A stretch of DNA of 33,243 nt from Thiomicrorhabdus sp. (GCA_015488565.1 WFNQ01000262.1:1-33243); one strand, 5' to 3'; shown: positions 20,342 to 30,362, numbered from the stretch's first letter. Translations and numbers: made by a program. The notes: generated by a model not told the origin, from the sequence alone.

Positions 20342-20401
20342 AAGAGGGTACTCTGGGGCAGATTTTTTTCAATGTGATTTTGTTGCAATTTTCTCCCCCC
20401 C
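20315..20401. repeat. G8...C7 bounded REP/MITE-like element
   Basis: GGGGGGGGAAAAATT...AATTTTCTCCCCCCC inverted ends; internal agcttgctcaaaagagggtactctgg (20331-20356) matches 24/26 with each of the two copies in the kinase CDS. Confidence 0.8.
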
Positions 20402-20632
20402 TGCGTTTAAGTCCATATTATAAATGCTGTCGGCATAAAAAAAGGCAAAATGCCTAAACTACCCAGCATTAATGCATGCATAACTCGACACATAACTATT
20501 TAATTCGTACGAAATCCCCCCCCTCTCTTCCATCTATCCGCATCTATCTCAACTTATCATTTATAAAACCCTTTTTTTTAGATATAATCGCGGGATTAAA
20601 AAAATCGACATTACTTAAAAAAGGATATTCGC

Positions 20633-21289
20633 ATGGATTTAGATCAGGCTCGTTTTTTCATGGTAGAACAACAAATTCGACCTTGGGATGTCCTTGACCC
20701 AAAAATTCTTGATTTATTATTGGAAACACCACGCCACCTTTTTGTTGAAAAAGAGCATGAAGCACTGGCTTATAGCGACATTGAACTGCCCATTGGTCAA
20801 TCACAAACGATGATGTTCCCTCGTGTGGAAGGTCGTTTATTGCAGGCGGTTGATATTGATGATTCCGAAAAAGTATTGGAAGTTGGAACAGGAAGTGGTT
20901 ATTTAACGGCCTTAATCGCAAAACAAGCCAAATCGGTTGATACGGTTGAACTGCACCCATCCATTCAAGAGAGCGCAAAAGCGCGTTTAAAGGCATTTGA
21001 TAACATCAAGTTCCATACAGGCGATGCAATTGATCGCTGGAATGATGGCCAAGAGTACGATGTGATTATACTGACTGGCTCAGTAAGAGAAGTATCACAA
21101 GCGTATAAAGAAAAACTGACATTAGGAGGGCGTTTATGTGTTGTTGCTGGTCATTCACCCGCGATGACCGCTCAAGTCGTCACTCGAATTAGCCCAGAAG
21201 AGTGGGAAGTTGAAACGTTATTTGAAACCGATTTAACAGCGCTTACCTCTCCAAAACAATCAAATGCTGAGAACCGCTTTACTTTTTAG
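20633..21289 (+). CDS. pcm: Protein-L-isoaspartate O-methyltransferase family protein
   Basis: 218 aa; VLEVGTGSGYLTALIAKQAKSVDTVELHPSI, IELPIGQSQTMMFPRV. Confidence 0.88.
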   Translation: MDLDQARFFMVEQQIRPWDVLDPKILDLLLETPRHLFVEKEHEALAYSDIELPIGQSQTMMFPRVEGRLLQAVDIDDSEKVLEVGTGSGYLTALIAKQAKSVDTVELHPSIQESAKARLKAFDNIKFHTGDAIDRWNDGQEYDVIILTGSVREVSQAYKEKLTLGGRLCVVAGHSPAMTAQVVTRISPEEWEVETLFETDLTALTSPKQSNAENRFTF

Positions 21290-21313
21290 CCCGCCCCCAC
21301 GACAACAAAGAAA

Positions 21314-21430
21314 GGGCTTACAGAAAACAAACAAATAAACGTCTGCTCTTTTACCCCCTGACAAGGGAAGGGCCTGCGGAAAACAAACAATAAACGCTTG
21401 CTCTTTTACTCCCTCCCCTGACAAGGGGAG
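21314..21430. repeat. Two imperfect ~56-61 bp tandem repeats ending in a CCCTCCCCTGACAAGGGGAGGG palindrome
   Basis: gggcttacagaaaacaaacaaataaacgtctgctcttttaccccctgacaagggaa / gggcctgcggaaaacaaacaataaacgcttgctcttttactccctcccctgacaagggga; between convergent pcm and fliT. Confidence 0.85.
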
Positions 21431-21444
21431 GGCTGGGGTGGGGT

Positions 21445-21735
21445 TCATTCAAGATAGGACTTAATCGAAGAAATATTCTTAGTATTTTGTCCCAGCTCTT
21501 TTGAAAGTGTCTTCTGCTTTGATTCAACACATGCCTGAATTTTTTGATTATCTTTCAAAATTTCCAGCCCTACTTGCCTTAATTCATCACCATACTGGCT
21601 AACAGAGGATTGTAACCGTTCCAGCCAACCGCTTTCTAAGGCCGATAACCGAGACCAATCACTCTGTTGTGCCGCATCCAGCATGTTTTTAGAATGGGAC
21701 AAAAGTTGTAACTTTGTCATTTCAAGCGTATTCAC
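21445..21735 (-). CDS. fliT: Putative flagellar chaperone FliT-like protein
   Basis: 96 aa helical protein immediately downstream of fliS; MNTLEMTKLQLLSHSKNMLDAAQQSDWSRLSALESGWLERLQ. Confidence 0.65.
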   Translation of the reverse strand: MNTLEMTKLQLLSHSKNMLDAAQQSDWSRLSALESGWLERLQSSVSQYGDELRQVGLEILKDNQKIQACVESKQKTLSKELGQNTKNISSIKSYLE

Positions 21736-21739
21736 CAGT

Positions 21740-22174
21740 TTAACCTTTCACTTTATCGAGTTGCTCTTTTGAAACCCGTTTAAAATTGTCGGGCATCTCC
21801 CGCCAAGCCTCACTGACTATGGTAATGTGGCCTAATACCTCATCTAACAATGTCATATCATTATGGGCCGATACTTTAAACAAGGTACGATAGCAATAGT
21901 CGTATAAGTCGTATAAATTTTGTGCGACATCCCCCCCTTTTTTTAGGTCAACACCAACTCTTAAAGCATTTAGAATGGCAAGTGCTTTATTAATATGCTC
22001 CGCCTTCTTTTCATAGTTTTTTTGTTCAATAAACACTTTTGCTAGGTTCATGTTTTTAATGGCTCCGTCATAGAGCATTTCAACCAATTTGTGAGGTGTC
22101 GCTTCAGACACCGCGGTTTCAACATAGTTATTAGCATATTGTTTTATAAATTGTTTTTTAAGCGCTAAATTCAT
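21740..22174 (-). CDS. fliS: Flagellar export chaperone FliS
   Basis: 144 aa; YANNYVETAVSEATPHKLVEMLYDGAIKNMNLAK. Confidence 0.94.
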   Translation of the reverse strand: MNLALKKQFIKQYANNYVETAVSEATPHKLVEMLYDGAIKNMNLAKVFIEQKNYEKKAEHINKALAILNALRVGVDLKKGGDVAQNLYDLYDYCYRTLFKVSAHNDMTLLDEVLGHITIVSEAWREMPDNFKRVSKEQLDKVKG

Positions 22175-22192
22175 GGCGTCATCCTACCAACA

Positions 22193-24514
22193 TTAGTTGT
22201 TATTATTATTTGAAAAGGTTGCGGTTAAAAAATCACTGGTTTGCTGTGTACTGGACAACAACGTTTGCAAGGCCCCAAAATCTAATTTATATTTTAATAA
22301 AAGCTTATCGTAACGGAGATCTAACTTCTCTCTTTTTTCTTCATAGTCGGTGCTCTTTTCACTCAATGATTCAATTCGATTTTTAACCAACCCGTTATCA
22401 TCTTCAAACAGACGCTGAATCGTCTCTTCTAAACGACTTGCAAACCCTTGTGAAAAGTTAATATCCCCTCTGGCTCCCGTAATACCGCCTAAGACTTCAA
22501 ACTCCAGTCCTCGTACTTCTGCAGGTGTGGCTCCAATTGCAGCATAATCGGATATTTTAATTTTTCGTCCATCCACACTGTCTACATAAGCCCCCAAGCT
22601 CAAAGAGCCCGATGCGGTGGTAATTGTGCCATCGACATTGACCCCCGTATCGGTTAAGTTTGCGGTTAACCCAGCATTAGCAAAACCAGAGAAATTTGAT
22701 AAGCTAACATCGGAAGCGAGTCCATAACGATCAGAAGTAATTGCTAATACACCACCTGAGCTAGAGACACTCACACCAGCACCCGATGAGGCGACCTCTG
22801 AAAGTCCATTAATGGTGTTTTGTAGGTTATTGGATAACTCATCTAACGTATACTTTCCTGCTCCAATGGTGGCCGTTACGGCTGTCGAAGCATCAATAGA
22901 AACATCCAGTGTGGCTGGCGTTGCTAAATCGATTAATGGATCACCGGTATAAGCCGTATTCGCAGAAAAACCTTGATTTCCCATGCTCACCAACGAGGAT
23001 AAATCAAGCGTACCATCTGCCGTGGTTAACTCATAGCGGGATTGTGAACTGTCATACGCCACCGAAACGGTTGGCCCCGCTAACGCCGCATTAATATCAG
23101 CCTGCATTTGAGTGGCAACGTCCTCTTTGGTTGCATAAGTACCTGCGGTCAAACTTACTGCAACATTGGCCGCTCCATTAATCGAAACTTGCAACCCAGC
23201 ACCAGCATCAACGGTTAAAGCCGCTAATGGATCAAAGACACGATCGCCATTGGCTCTAAACTCATTGGCCGCATAAGTGACTGCACCGCCAGAAACGGTC
23301 GCACGTTCGGCCACCTGAGTAATATCAAGGGCATAATTTCCTGCTAAGGTCTCTTCATTCCCCCCTATGACATTAATTAATGGGTCGGTGCTGGCTCCCC
23401 CTTTGGCAAAAATAAAACTCAACGACTCCAAGTTATTCATAGCCACGCTGTTTAATAACGCACTGTCCAGAGCCATTTTCCCATCTCGATCAAATGAGAT
23501 TCCTACGGATGCGAGGGTATTCGGATCGGTTAACTGAGGAATAGCACCGCTCAACGCATCTCTTAATTGCCCTTTTAAATCTCGTAATAAAGAGCTACCC
23601 GATAGATCGCCAAAATAATCAAACTCGGGTGACTCTTGCTCTGCGGCAGTCAAAGAACGATAAGAACCTAAATCAGCCAAAATGGTATCAAGTTGGTTAT
23701 ATACCTCGACAAAATTAGAAACCGTATCCACTATTTTTTGTGAATCCGATGCGACACTGACGCTTTGTGCAACGCTTGAAACCGAATTTAACTGAATACT
23801 TAGCCCATCAATCACATTGCTAAAATCATTGGTGCTATTGGCAACATTTAATCCATTAATGGTCATAACCGCATCTTGGGCTTCACTGGTCGTCGTCATG
23901 CCATTCACATCAAAATCGGCCAATCCTGATAGGGTAATATTAGAGGCGGCACCGGTATTTTTAGAGGTAAACATGATTTGATACTGTCCACCATTGTTCA
24001 CAATGGCGGCGTTAACACCGTAGTCACCATTATTTACAATGGCCTGCAAACCTTCTAATGTATTGTTGGAGGCATCAATCACAATGTCTTTTGTCTGCCC
24101 ACCCACACTAATGCTTAATGTACCTGTCGAAATGGTATCTGACGCCGAACTGTAAGCCTTGTTAGAAACAATGGTATTGGCCTGAGCTAACTGTTTTGAT
24201 TCAATTTGATACGCACCCGAAACCGTTTCCCCCGTTGCTTGTACCGAGACAACCGACTCATCCGAAGAGGTGACTAGGCGTGATTCAAAAATGTTAGGGG
24301 AGGATAAATCAACAAGATAGGAGTTAAAGGCTTGAATATTGGTTTCTAAGTACGTTAATGCACCCAGTTCCGTATTGGTTTTTTCTTCTTTTTTATCTAA
24401 GATTGCACGCGGGCCTGCAACACCTGCTTCTGCCAGCACCTTTGCCATGTTGCCGCTGTCAAATGTGCTGTTTGTTAGGCTATTTAATAACGTAGTACCA
24501 ATATCGTTTGCCAT
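22193..24514 (-). CDS. fliD: Flagellar filament cap protein FliD
   Basis: 773 aa; FliD N-terminal (IFESRLVTSSDESVVSVQATG...GAYQIESKQLAQ) and C-terminal features (VEVYNQLDTILADLGSYR, GLEFEVLGG, LDLRYDKLLLKYKLDFGALQTLLSSTQQTSDFL). Confidence 0.94.
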   Translation of the reverse strand: MANDIGTTLLNSLTNSTFDSGNMAKVLAEAGVAGPRAILDKKEEKTNTELGALTYLETNIQAFNSYLVDLSSPNIFESRLVTSSDESVVSVQATGETVSGAYQIESKQLAQANTIVSNKAYSSASDTISTGTLSISVGGQTKDIVIDASNNTLEGLQAIVNNGDYGVNAAIVNNGGQYQIMFTSKNTGAASNITLSGLADFDVNGMTTTSEAQDAVMTINGLNVANSTNDFSNVIDGLSIQLNSVSSVAQSVSVASDSQKIVDTVSNFVEVYNQLDTILADLGSYRSLTAAEQESPEFDYFGDLSGSSLLRDLKGQLRDALSGAIPQLTDPNTLASVGISFDRDGKMALDSALLNSVAMNNLESLSFIFAKGGASTDPLINVIGGNEETLAGNYALDITQVAERATVSGGAVTYAANEFRANGDRVFDPLAALTVDAGAGLQVSINGAANVAVSLTAGTYATKEDVATQMQADINAALAGPTVSVAYDSSQSRYELTTADGTLDLSSLVSMGNQGFSANTAYTGDPLIDLATPATLDVSIDASTAVTATIGAGKYTLDELSNNLQNTINGLSEVASSGAGVSVSSSGGVLAITSDRYGLASDVSLSNFSGFANAGLTANLTDTGVNVDGTITTASGSLSLGAYVDSVDGRKIKISDYAAIGATPAEVRGLEFEVLGGITGARGDINFSQGFASRLEETIQRLFEDDNGLVKNRIESLSEKSTDYEEKREKLDLRYDKLLLKYKLDFGALQTLLSSTQQTSDFLTATFSNNNNN

Positions 24515-24585
24515 CTTTATTCTCCTCGTCGGTAAGACATTTTTTAAAACTAAAAAGCTTAACCAAGTATTACATTCCCTGAATT

Positions 24586-24603
24586 AAGCACTAAAAATGC
24601 CAA
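24586..24603 (-). promoter_or_regulatory. Candidate sigma-54 (-24/-12) promoter for fliD-fliS-fliT
   Basis: Minus strand TTGGCATTTTTAGTGCTT; GG/GC spacing of 12 nt as in TGGCAC-N5-TTGCW, two mismatches. Confidence 0.5.
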
Positions 24604-24721
24604 TACCTAATTTTTATCGTTTCGCATACCTAAAGAAATCGGCTCATTGTAAAAAAACTTTAGGAAAGAACGACGAACCTGTCTGAGAATAAAACAAATA
24701 CCAGTAAAATTAACTCCTAGG

Positions 24722-24869
24722 GAGCCTGTCGGACTTAGGTGGTCGTCACGAGAAAAAGCCATTTTTTCGATCATTTGAGGCGAACATTGAGTATATTTAA
24801 CAAAATTGATCGGAAAAATGGGCCTAAATAGCTTTTTCGCAGTAGATTCATCCTAAATCCGACTGGCTC
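24722..24869. mobile_element. MITE-like palindromic element (no ORF), 148 bp
   Basis: Terminal inverted repeats GAGCCTGTCGGACTTAGG / CCTAAATCCGACTGGCTC plus inner arms GAAAAAGCCATTTTTTCGATCA... / ...TGATCGGAAAAATGG...GCTTTTTC. Confidence 0.8.
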
Positions 24870-25646
24870 TTAACCTGCTCGTAAAGACAAAATATGAGCG
24901 ATACTACTTTTATCTTGATATGGAAGAAAGGCTTTTTCTTTACGCTGAATCGCCAACATAGACATTCTATCGGCAAGTTCATTACCTTCTACACCAACAT
25001 GCCCATTCACATGAAGTACTTGAACCTGATTTTTAATCGTTTGATAACGCGCAAACATCTCTTGAATGAGAGGGAGGTTTTTAATTTCCCCCCCCGCCTT
25101 TTTCCACCCCTTTTTTTGCCACCCCACCGCCCATTGCGTTATACACTGAATGGCGTATTTAGAGTCACAAAAAATGGCCACACTTTGTCCAGATTCGCTT
25201 TCTGTTTTTGCTAAGATAAACGCTTGATTTAGCGCATTCAGCTCTGCGGTATTATTGGTTCCTGCTGGATTATAACAACCATACCAAAGCGACTCTAACG
25301 CCTCATTACGATACACAGCCATTCCTGAACCTGCTTTACCAGGATTAGGATCACAACCGCCATCGGTATACATTTTAACGTTGATGGGCATGTGAGCAAT
25401 CTCAGCGGCCGTATAGGTTTTAACGCCATTGGCCGTAGACTTTCGTGAGGTTGATTTCGATTTTTTTTCTCCCCCCCCTGTTGCGCTTGAACGCCCTGTT
25501 TTAAAAGCGGCTTCGGCCTCCTGTAAACTTAAAAAAGACTTATACTTTGCCCCTGCAAACTTATCAATCTGCTGTTTACAACTGTTCCAATCACGATAAA
25601 TTCCTGGCGTTCTGCCCTGCCATACAACGTAAAATTTCTTGGCCAT
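24870..25646 (-). CDS. rnhA: Ribonuclease H1 with N-terminal viroplasmin-like hybrid-binding domain
   Basis: 258 aa; KKFYVVWQGRTPGIYRDWNSCKQQIDKFAGAKYKSF (HBD), MYTDGGCDPNPGKAGSG, NNTAELNAL, DSKYAI, HVNGHVGVEGNELAD. Confidence 0.94.
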   Translation of the reverse strand: MAKKFYVVWQGRTPGIYRDWNSCKQQIDKFAGAKYKSFLSLQEAEAAFKTGRSSATGGGEKKSKSTSRKSTANGVKTYTAAEIAHMPINVKMYTDGGCDPNPGKAGSGMAVYRNEALESLWYGCYNPAGTNNTAELNALNQAFILAKTESESGQSVAIFCDSKYAIQCITQWAVGWQKKGWKKAGGEIKNLPLIQEMFARYQTIKNQVQVLHVNGHVGVEGNELADRMSMLAIQRKEKAFLPYQDKSSIAHILSLRAG

Positions 25647-26500
25647 TAATTACTTTCCGCCATTTTTAAACGCTCTTGACGCCTCTCTTCTTCTGCCAGT
25701 ACCGCTTTAATTTCTTCTAAAACAGAATCGACATTCGCCGTTTCTTCTTTTACGTGATACAAGCCCGTAAGCTCCAAATCAAGATGTAAATCACCTGCTT
25801 CAAACAGTGCCCACATCTCTTTGGCGTACTGTGTTTTTAACAGTTCTGGTGCATATTGGGCATAGTAATTAGTGATGTTATCCACATCACGCGTAAGCAT
25901 CCGCTTAGCACTATTATTGGCAGCGGCATCAACCGCTTGAGGCAGGTCAATAATAACTGGACCATACTCATCAACCAATACATTAAACTCCGATAAATCA
26001 CCATGTATCACCCCCACACACAGCATTCTCATAATGTAGTTCATCACAATCTCATGATCTTCTCGTGCTTGTTCTGCACTCATCGAAATATCATTTAAAC
26101 GTGGAGCAATATCTCCCTCTTCATCGGTAATCAGCTCCATGAGTAATACGCCATCAAAACAGCCGTAGGGTTCTGGTACTCTAATTCCTGCATTGGCTAA
26201 CTTATAGAGCGCGTCCACTTCGGCACTTTGCCAAATAGTTTCTTGCTCTTTACGCCCAAACTTAGACCCTTTTTGCATGGCACGAGCACGGCGGCTGTTA
26301 CGAACTTTTCGCCCTTCTTGATACTCAACGGCTTTTTTAAAACTGCGTTTACTGGCTTCCTTGTATACTTTGGCACAACGGATTTCATCGCCACAGCGCA
26401 CTGAAAAAACATCGGCCTCTTTACCACTCATTAACCGACGAATGACTTCATCAACTAGCCCGTCCTCTACCAGAGGTAAAATTCGTTTAGGTGTTTTCAT
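25646..26500 (-). CDS. RIO1-type atypical serine/threonine kinase (start moved to internal ATG)
   Basis: MKTPKRILPLVEDGLVDEVIRRLMSGKEADVFSVRCGDEIRCAKVYKEASKRSFKK..., VIHGDLSEFNVLVDEYGPVIIDLPQAVD; ORF track extends to 26569. Confidence 0.9.
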   Translation of the reverse strand: MKTPKRILPLVEDGLVDEVIRRLMSGKEADVFSVRCGDEIRCAKVYKEASKRSFKKAVEYQEGRKVRNSRRARAMQKGSKFGRKEQETIWQSAEVDALYKLANAGIRVPEPYGCFDGVLLMELITDEEGDIAPRLNDISMSAEQAREDHEIVMNYIMRMLCVGVIHGDLSEFNVLVDEYGPVIIDLPQAVDAAANNSAKRMLTRDVDNITNYYAQYAPELLKTQYAKEMWALFEAGDLHLDLELTGLYHVKEETANVDSVLEEIKAVLAEEERRQERLKMAESN

Positions 26501-26600
26501 ACAGAGTAATTTCCCCCTACTCCTACTGTCCAATTCGAGAAAAGATTTTTGCAACGAAATCTTTTTCATTTGCTGATTTTACAGGATTTTGCTTTTTTAG

Positions 26601-26630
26601 ACATAAAAAAAGCGCTCAACGCGCTTTTAT
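26601..26630 (-). terminator. Intrinsic terminator downstream of the rhodanese gene
   Basis: Minus strand AAAAGCGC-GTTGA-GCGCTTTTTTT. Confidence 0.7.
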
Positions 26631-26657
26631 AAAATAGTAAAACAGCTCTTACTCATA

Positions 26658-26957
26658 TTAACCAGTACACTGATTCCACGCCATATAGGACCCTAAATTA
26701 TGTACCTCATTAAACCCTTGAGATAGTAAAATTTGCATCGCCATATGAGAACGTTGCCCAGAACGGCAAAAAACCACAACAGGTAACTCTTTTTGTAATT
26801 TATGAATTCCTATATAATCAATGTCTTGTAAAGGGATATTAATTGCACCAGGCAACTTACTGCTTTCAAACTCTTCTGGCGTACGAACATCCACCAATTG
26901 GGCATTCTTCTCTTTAATCAAACGCTTTGCATCTTCACACGGAATAAACATAACCAC
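26658..26957 (-). CDS. Single-domain rhodanese-like protein
   Basis: 99 aa; AQLVDVRTPEEFESSKLPGAINIPL, VVFCRSGQRSHMA (catalytic Cys loop CRSGQR). Confidence 0.92.
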   Translation of the reverse strand: MVMFIPCEDAKRLIKEKNAQLVDVRTPEEFESSKLPGAINIPLQDIDYIGIHKLQKELPVVVFCRSGQRSHMAMQILLSQGFNEVHNLGSYMAWNQCTG

Positions 26958-27221
26958 TTAATCTCCTAAAATAGGCCTTGCTCCCAGCCCTTATCGTTTA
27001 CCATCTCAAATTTGTTGCGTAATATACCTTAAATACTCAAAAAAGGCCAAGTGCAAATCATATCAGAGATCAATAATAATAAGTAAATCTTACTGATTCA
27101 AAAAAGACAACCTCACCTTATTTTAATACGTTACTTTTTGTCGCTCTCTAAGAGCACCAAGGTACGGCACTATTAAACGTATTTTCTATATGCTGATTAA
27201 GGTTATAATAGTCGCCACTAA

Positions 27222-28670
<1,449 letters not shown>

Positions 28671-28699
28671 ATATACTCCCCCCTCTCAGCCAAACAACA

Positions 28700-28725
28700 A
28701 GCCCCACGATTGGGGCTTTTTATTT
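28700..28725 (+). terminator. Intrinsic terminator after purB
   Basis: AGCCCCACGATTGGGGCTTTTTATTTT. Confidence 0.85.
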
Positions 28726-28767
28726 TCTCCCCCCCCCTCTTTTCTAAATCGACTCAAGGCCTCTCTA

Positions 28768-29952
28768 ATGATTCAATTTAACGACACCACTTTACATACT
28801 TTTTTAAATGAATTTTGGCAAAAAAAACCACTGGTACTTCGCAATGCACTGCCTAATTTTGAAAGCACCCTGTCTGCTGAAGAGCTAGGCGGCCTTTCAC
28901 TAGAAGAGGAAGTCGAGAGTCGCATTGTTATCCAGAAGGGAGAAAAAGACTATCAACTACTCAAAGGGCCCTTTACGCCACAAACCTATGAAACACTGCC
29001 CGATTCCCACTGGACATTACTGATTCAAGGGGTCGACCGTCTTATTCCTGAAGTGACCGATCTACTAAATGATTTTGATTTTCTACCACGCTGGCGCATT
29101 GATGACATCATGATTAGCTACGCCGTTAAGGGGGGGAATGTAGGGCCTCATTTTGATCACTACGATGTTTTTTTACTGCAAGCGGCGGGTCAACGAAACT
29201 GGAAGCTCACCTCAAAAGACTGCACCATAAATAACTACATCCAAGGCGTTGATTTACGCTTAATGGAAACCTTTCAAGTCGAAGAAGAATTTACCTTTAA
29301 AGCAGGCGACATACTCTACCTTCCCCCTAAATGGGGACATCACGGTGTCGCACTGGACGATGAATGCATCACTTACTCCATCGGCTATCGAAGCTACCGA
29401 GGCCAAGAACTCTGGGACAGCTTTGGCGACCACCTATGTGAAATGAACGCCTTTAAAACCCTTTACTCCGATCCAACTTGGCCAGAAAACCTCAACCCTG
29501 CCGAAATTACCCAAGCCGCCAGTCAACAGGCACAAACGTTACTGCAAAGCGTGCTACAAGATGAGAACTTAATCAAAACATGGTTTGGACGCTTTGCCAC
29601 ACAACTTGACCAACAAGCCGCACAGCAACTTCCCGAGCCACTAACCGAAACAGAAACCCCCACATTCGAAGATTTTATTGGCGCACTTCAAGTCGAAATA
29701 GGCTTTATTAAAGACCCTGTGTGTCGATTTGCTTACAGCCATGTTAAAAATCAAGACGAAAAAACACAAACCCTACTCTATATTAACGGCGCAATCTGGA
29801 ACACTTTTTCAGCCAGTCCACACTTTATCGCTCAACTCGCCAACCAGTCCTTTTTAACCCAAGAAGAGATTCAACAAGCCAGTCAAAATGAAAACAACAT
29901 CAAGCTTCTATTTGACCTGTGGAAACTGCAATACTTAATTTTTATCGAATAA
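28768..29952 (+). CDS. roxA: JmjC/cupin-4 ribosomal oxygenase (YcfD/RoxA-like)
   Basis: 394 aa; WQKKPLVLRNALPNF, VGPHFDHYDVFLLQAAGQRNWKL (HxD), LYLPPKWGHHGVAL. Confidence 0.9.
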   Translation: MIQFNDTTLHTFLNEFWQKKPLVLRNALPNFESTLSAEELGGLSLEEEVESRIVIQKGEKDYQLLKGPFTPQTYETLPDSHWTLLIQGVDRLIPEVTDLLNDFDFLPRWRIDDIMISYAVKGGNVGPHFDHYDVFLLQAAGQRNWKLTSKDCTINNYIQGVDLRLMETFQVEEEFTFKAGDILYLPPKWGHHGVALDDECITYSIGYRSYRGQELWDSFGDHLCEMNAFKTLYSDPTWPENLNPAEITQAASQQAQTLLQSVLQDENLIKTWFGRFATQLDQQAAQQLPEPLTETETPTFEDFIGALQVEIGFIKDPVCRFAYSHVKNQDEKTQTLLYINGAIWNTFSASPHFIAQLANQSFLTQEEIQQASQNENNIKLLFDLWKLQYLIFIE

Positions 29953-29992
29953 GCGCCATCATCCTGAAATAAATCTGTCATAAGATCATAAC

Positions 29993-30021
29993 TTTACACT
30001 TATATAAATTTAACTTATAAT
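29993..30021 (+). promoter_or_regulatory. Near-consensus sigma-70 promoter
   Basis: TTTACA (29993-29998) - 17 nt - TATAAT (30016-30021), upstream of the 47-aa ORF. Confidence 0.75.
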
Positions 30022-30065
30022 GAGCTAATAAAATTTATGAACAGACATTGAAGGAAAATTAACCA

Positions 30066-30209
30066 ATGAAAAAAATATCACGAAACAAACAAAAAGACAG
30101 ACGACCTCTCGCAGGCCTATTCGGACTCAAGCAAATATTGCTTGTTCCTTTATCCATTTTTGGCATCATAGCCTCCCTTACCAACATAGCGATATACAGC
30201 GCACTATAA
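30066..30209 (+). CDS. Small basic single-TM membrane protein (47 aa), absent from the supplied ORF track
   Basis: ATG at 30066 preceded by AAGGAA: MKKISRNKQKDRRPLAGLFGLKQILLVPLSIFGIIASLTNIAIYSAL*; flanked by own promoter and terminator. Confidence 0.7.
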   Translation: MKKISRNKQKDRRPLAGLFGLKQILLVPLSIFGIIASLTNIAIYSAL

Positions 30210-30243
30210 ACTCCCGCCTATTTATCCCATAAATAGGATTTAT

Positions 30244-30292
30244 AACGATTCAGATTACCCACAAAAATAAGTCATCTGAATCGTTCCTTTTT
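30244..30292 (+). terminator. Intrinsic terminator after the 47-aa ORF
   Basis: Perfect 12-bp stem AACGATTCAGAT...ATCTGAATCGTT followed by CCTTTTTT. Confidence 0.85.
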
Positions 30293-30362
30293 TACCCTAT
30301 TCCCCTCATAAATCATGTAGCATAGATAACCTACTTAATTACAATAAACAGGTAATGATCTC

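Noticed and set aside
20436-20456. AGGCAAAATGCCT hairpin with A tract as a terminator
   Set aside because: Minus-strand terminator geometry but no minus-strand gene lies just upstream; stem is only 5 bp.
21260-21448. 62-aa minus-strand ORF (MNPTPALPLSGEGVKEQAF...)
   Set aside because: Encoded by the tandem repeat/palindrome, not a genuine protein.
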